NCBI GenBank assembly: GCA_019416685.1
Contig: DXWV01000101.1
Coordinates: 78,858 to 142,857 of the forward strand
Direction: 5' to 3'
DNA from: Bacteroides sp.
GTDB taxonomy: Bacteria; Bacteroidota; Bacteroidia; Bacteroidales; Bacteroidaceae
Length of the DNA stretch: 64,000 nt
The position numbers were made by a program, and so were the translations under genes. Below, piece after piece: positions 60,971 through 64,000 of this stretch. The notes beneath the pieces were generated by a model. The model did no database searches, was not told where the DNA came from, and was given only the letters and a program-made list of their open reading frames with translations. How positions within the stretch are numbered: the stretch's first letter is position 1; each line of letters starts with the position of its first letter.

Positions 60971-63802
60971 TTAAATCACAACGTTTACAATCTTCTTCGG
61001 CACTACAATTACCTTTTTCGGAGTTTTACCTTCCGTCCATTTCTGCGAACGTTCGTCTGCCAATACTTCCGCCTGGATAGCATCACTGGCAGCATCTGCC
61101 GGAAACTCCATAGTAAAACGGGCTTTACCGTTGAAAGAGATGGTGTAGTTTACTACGTCTTCTTTCAGGTATTCTTCGTTGAAAGCCGGCCATTGGGCAT
61201 CACAAACCGAGGTAGCATTTCCCAATGTATCCCATAGCTCTTCGCATACGTGCGGAGCGAAGGGAGCAAGGACGATTACCAATTTTTCCAATATCTCCTT
61301 CTTGCTGCATTTCAGTGTACTGAGTTCATTTACACAGATCATGAATGCACTTACTGAAGTATTGTAAGAGAATTGCTCGATGTCACTTGTCACTTTCTTA
61401 ATCAGTTTGTGCAATGACTTCAACTCTTCTTTAGTAGCCGGTTCGTCTGTTACGATATACTCTTCGTTACGGTTATAGAACAGTGCCCAGAATTTACGGA
61501 TAAAGCGGTGTACGCCGTCAATACCGTTTGTATCCCACGGTTTGGCTTGTTCTACCGGGCCGAGGAACATTTCGTACATGCGGAGTGTATCGGCACCGTA
61601 TTTCTCTACAATCATATCCGGGTTGACAACGTTGAACATTGATTTACTCATCTTTTCAACTGCCCAGCCACAGATATATTTGCCGTCTTCAAGAATGAAT
61701 TCTGCCGTTTCAAATTCAGGACGCCATGCTTTGAAAGCTTCCAGATCGAGAATATCATTGGATACGATGTTTACATCTACATGGATAGGAGTGACATCGT
61801 ACTGATCTTTCAGGTTCAGAGAAACGAACGTATTGGTATTCTTGATGCGGTATACAAAGTTGCTGCGTCCTTGTATCATTCCCTGGTTTACGAGTTTCTG
61901 GAACGGTTCTTCCATTACAGATACATTGAGGTCGTACAGGAATTTATTCCAGAAACGAGAGTAAATCAGGTGTCCGGTTGCATGTTCCGTACCGCCCACA
62001 TAGAGATCAACGTTCTTCCAGTACTGGCAGATAGCGGGATCAACAAGTGCCTGGGTATTACGTGGATCCATATAACGGAGGTAGTATGCAGAAGATCCTG
62101 CAAAGCCCGGCATTGTATTGAGCTCGAGTGGGAAGATCGATTTATTATCTATCTTGTCGTTTTCGGTTATGCACTTGTTCACAGTGTCCCATGCCCATTT
62201 GGTGGCATGTCCCAATGGAGGCTCACCGGTTTCGGTAGGCAGGAATTTGTCAACTTCCGGCAATTCGAGCGGCAGACAGGCTTCGTCAATCATATAGGGC
62301 ATACCGTCTTTGTAGTAAACCGGGAAGGGTTCACCCCAATAACGTTGGCGTGAGAAGATGGCGTCGCGTAAGCGGAAGTTTACTTTTACCCGTCCCAGTC
62401 CGGAAGTTTGGATATATTCTTTTGTTTTGGCAATGGCTTCTTTTACAGTCAGACCATTCAATACCAGTCCACCTTCGGGGGCACCCGGACGTGGAGAGTT
62501 CATCATGATACCTTCTTTGGCATCGAAGCTTTCTTCACTGACATTGCAACCTTCGATCAGCGGACGGATTTCAAGGCCAAAGTGCTTGGCAAATGCATAG
62601 TCGCGGCTATCGTGTGCAGGTACGGCCATGATAGCTCCCGTACCATAGCCTGCCAATACATAATCACTGATCCATACGGGAATAGCTTCGTTTGTCAGTG
62701 GGTTGATGGCATAGCTTCCGGAGAATACACCACTTACACTGCGGTCGGCAATGCGTTCACGTTCCGTACGCTTTTTGGTGCGTTCAAGGTAAGCATCTAC
62801 TTCTGCTTGTTGTCCGGGAGTAGTGAGTTGTGCTACAAGTTCACTTTCGGGGGCAAGTACCATGAAAGTCACGCCGAATACTGTATCCGCACGAGTAGTA
62901 AAAATGGTAAATTCGATATCGGAGTCTTTTACTTTAAACTGCATTTCGGCACCTTCCGACCGGCCAATCCAATTGCGTTGAGTCTCTTTCAGTGAATCTG
63001 TCCATTCTACAGTATCCAGACCGTCGAGCAGGCGTTGGGCATAAGCGGATACACGGAGACACCACTGGCGCATTACCTTTTGGATAACCGGAAAACCACC
63101 GCGTTCGGAAACACCGTCTACAACTTCATCGTTGGCAAGTACTGTTCCCAGATCCGGGCACCAGTTCACCATGGTGTTTCCCAGGTAAGCGATACGGTAA
63201 TTCATCAGGATTTCCTGCTGTTCCTTTTCACTTTTTGCTTTCCACTCGTCGGCGGTAAAGCTGAGTTCCTCACTACAAGCAACGTTCATACCTTCTGTGC
63301 CGTAGATTCCGAAAGCCTGGATAAGCTCTTCGATGGGGCGTGCCTGCTGTTCGTCATTACAATAATAGCTATTGAACATTTTCACAAACGCCCACTGTGT
63401 CCAGTGATAATATTCCGGATCACACGTACGTATTTCGCGATTCCAGTCAAAAGAGAACCCGATTTTATCTAATTGCTCCCGATAGCGGTCGATATTCTTT
63501 ATGGTTGTAATAGCAGGGTGCTGTCCTGTCTGGATAGCATACTGTTCGGCAGGCAGGCCATATGCGTCATATCCCATAGGATTCAGTACATTGAAACCTT
63601 GCAGGCGTTTGTAGCGGGCGTAAATGTCCGAAGCAATGTATCCCAGCGGATGTCCTACATGCAGTCCTGCTCCCGACGGATAAGGAAACATATTCAGTAC
63701 ATAGAATTTTTGTTTCGATTCATCTTCCTTCACCTGGTAGGTTTTACTTTCCACCCACCGTTTCTGCCACTTCTTTTCAATATCCCTGAAATTATATTCC
63801 AT
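60971..63802 (-). CDS. leuS: Leucine--tRNA ligase
   Basis: This is a 943-residue class I aminoacyl-tRNA synthetase. It has the HIGH-type motif HVGHPLGYIASD near residue 50, the large CP1 editing domain (TTRADTVFGVTFMVLAPES and the GTGAIMAVPAHD editing site), and the KMSKS motif in VEKMSKSMFN. An anticodon-binding helical region and a C-terminal domain follow. The length is at the upper end for bacterial LeuRS, as usual in Bacteroidetes. It charges tRNA-Leu in the cytoplasm. It has a TAAATTTG -7 box and a TTTG -33 element upstream. Confidence 0.97.
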   Translation of the reverse strand: MEYNFRDIEKKWQKRWVESKTYQVKEDESKQKFYVLNMFPYPSGAGLHVGHPLGYIASDIYARYKRLQGFNVLNPMGYDAYGLPAEQYAIQTGQHPAITTIKNIDRYREQLDKIGFSFDWNREIRTCDPEYYHWTQWAFVKMFNSYYCNDEQQARPIEELIQAFGIYGTEGMNVACSEELSFTADEWKAKSEKEQQEILMNYRIAYLGNTMVNWCPDLGTVLANDEVVDGVSERGGFPVIQKVMRQWCLRVSAYAQRLLDGLDTVEWTDSLKETQRNWIGRSEGAEMQFKVKDSDIEFTIFTTRADTVFGVTFMVLAPESELVAQLTTPGQQAEVDAYLERTKKRTERERIADRSVSGVFSGSYAINPLTNEAIPVWISDYVLAGYGTGAIMAVPAHDSRDYAFAKHFGLEIRPLIEGCNVSEESFDAKEGIMMNSPRPGAPEGGLVLNGLTVKEAIAKTKEYIQTSGLGRVKVNFRLRDAIFSRQRYWGEPFPVYYKDGMPYMIDEACLPLELPEVDKFLPTETGEPPLGHATKWAWDTVNKCITENDKIDNKSIFPLELNTMPGFAGSSAYYLRYMDPRNTQALVDPAICQYWKNVDLYVGGTEHATGHLIYSRFWNKFLYDLNVSVMEEPFQKLVNQGMIQGRSNFVYRIKNTNTFVSLNLKDQYDVTPIHVDVNIVSNDILDLEAFKAWRPEFETAEFILEDGKYICGWAVEKMSKSMFNVVNPDMIVEKYGADTLRMYEMFLGPVEQAKPWDTNGIDGVHRFIRKFWALFYNRNEEYIVTDEPATKEELKSLHKLIKKVTSDIEQFSYNTSVSAFMICVNELSTLKCSKKEILEKLVIVLAPFAPHVCEELWDTLGNATSVCDAQWPAFNEEYLKEDVVNYTISFNGKARFTMEFPADAASDAIQAEVLADERSQKWTEGKTPKKVIVVPKKIVNVVI

Positions 63803-63857
63803 AGCGATAATCCTTTTGTTTATAGTGATTTATTATGTTATTTCATTTAATTGGGAA

Positions 63858-63891
63858 CAAATTTACGGGATTATTTTCAGATAACCACAAA
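63858..63891 (-). promoter_or_regulatory. Promoter of leuS
   Basis: The minus strand has TTTG (63888-63891) and TAAATTTG (63858-63865), separated by 22 bp. This is close to the Bacteroides -33/-7 pattern and lies 55 bp upstream of the start codon. Confidence 0.55.
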
Positions 63892-63952
63892 GTTGCGTAA
63901 AAATCGATAGGGAGTTGGTACAGTTGGAAGGAGCATTTGAGAGGTGTAGGCA

Positions 63953-63978
63953 TAAAAAAAGGAGCAACGCCTTGCTCC
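63953..63978 (-). terminator. Terminator of a minus-strand gene beyond the window
   Basis: On the minus strand GGAGCAA and TTGCTCC form a 7-bp stem with a GGCG loop, followed by seven T residues. It would end a gene lying to the right of the window, upstream of leuS. Confidence 0.7.
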
Positions 63979-64000
63979 AACCTTTGTTAACCTTAAATCT

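Overview
The window looks like a chromosome segment of a gut Bacteroides (order Bacteroidales). The evidence is two tandem SusC/SusD pairs, a hybrid two-component sensor-regulator, TAnnTTTG-type -7 promoter boxes, several proteins with type IX secretion (T9SS) C-terminal sorting domains, and a PorZ homologue. No rRNA, tRNA, CRISPR array, transposase or prophage was seen. The species cannot be named from the sequence alone.

Layout. (1) 1-4397, plus strand: a 5'-truncated GH18 glycosidase with a T9SS tail, then a GH95 alpha-L-fucosidase-type enzyme, separated by a large nested inverted repeat. (2) 4364-9289: housekeeping genes, namely dacB, lpdA and a small PH-domain membrane protein (minus strand) and nadB (plus). 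(3) 9834-35621: a polysaccharide utilization locus (PUL). A minus-strand arm (PL38-like lyase, GH88, T9SS-sorted protein, GH89) diverges from a plus-strand arm (T9SS-sorted protein, PL8 lyase, GH35, SusC1, SusD1, SusC2, SusD2), and an inward-facing hybrid sensor closes the locus. The enzymes imply an unsulfated acidic glycan with uronic acid, alpha-GlcNAc and beta-galactose. Lyases would make 4,5-unsaturated oligosaccharides, GH88 would remove the unsaturated uronate, and GH89 and GH35 would trim the neutral sugars. (4) 35826-47049: mostly core genes, namely rubrerythrin, a SulP transporter, a radical SAM protein, an HhH plus beta-barrel protein, a DUF4294 protein, a SpoU methyltransferase, nadA, porZ and rdgB. 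(5) 47092-59910: an AT-rich accessory block, all on the plus strand. It holds a phosphoethanolamine transferase-like protein, two membrane acyltransferases, an S74-chaperone protein with a T9SS tail, a chimera of a gingipain prodomain with BspA-like leucine-rich repeats, a second leucine-rich-repeat protein, and a 1617-residue gingipain-like (C25) protease with FG-GAP repeats. (6) 60062-63802, minus strand: yitT and leuS.

Main points of interest. First, a candidate operator for the PUL regulator: GTCCG half-sites, mostly paired with 22-bp spacing, lie exactly 61 bp upstream of a -7-like box at three PUL promoters. Second, next to the C25 protease there is a gene that keeps the protease prodomain but replaces the protease with leucine-rich repeats. 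A decayed copy of a leucine-rich-repeat gene start lies just upstream and suggests how the chimera formed. Third, several intergenic inverted-repeat families recur in the window, including a hairpin element that flanks the GH89 gene on both sides.
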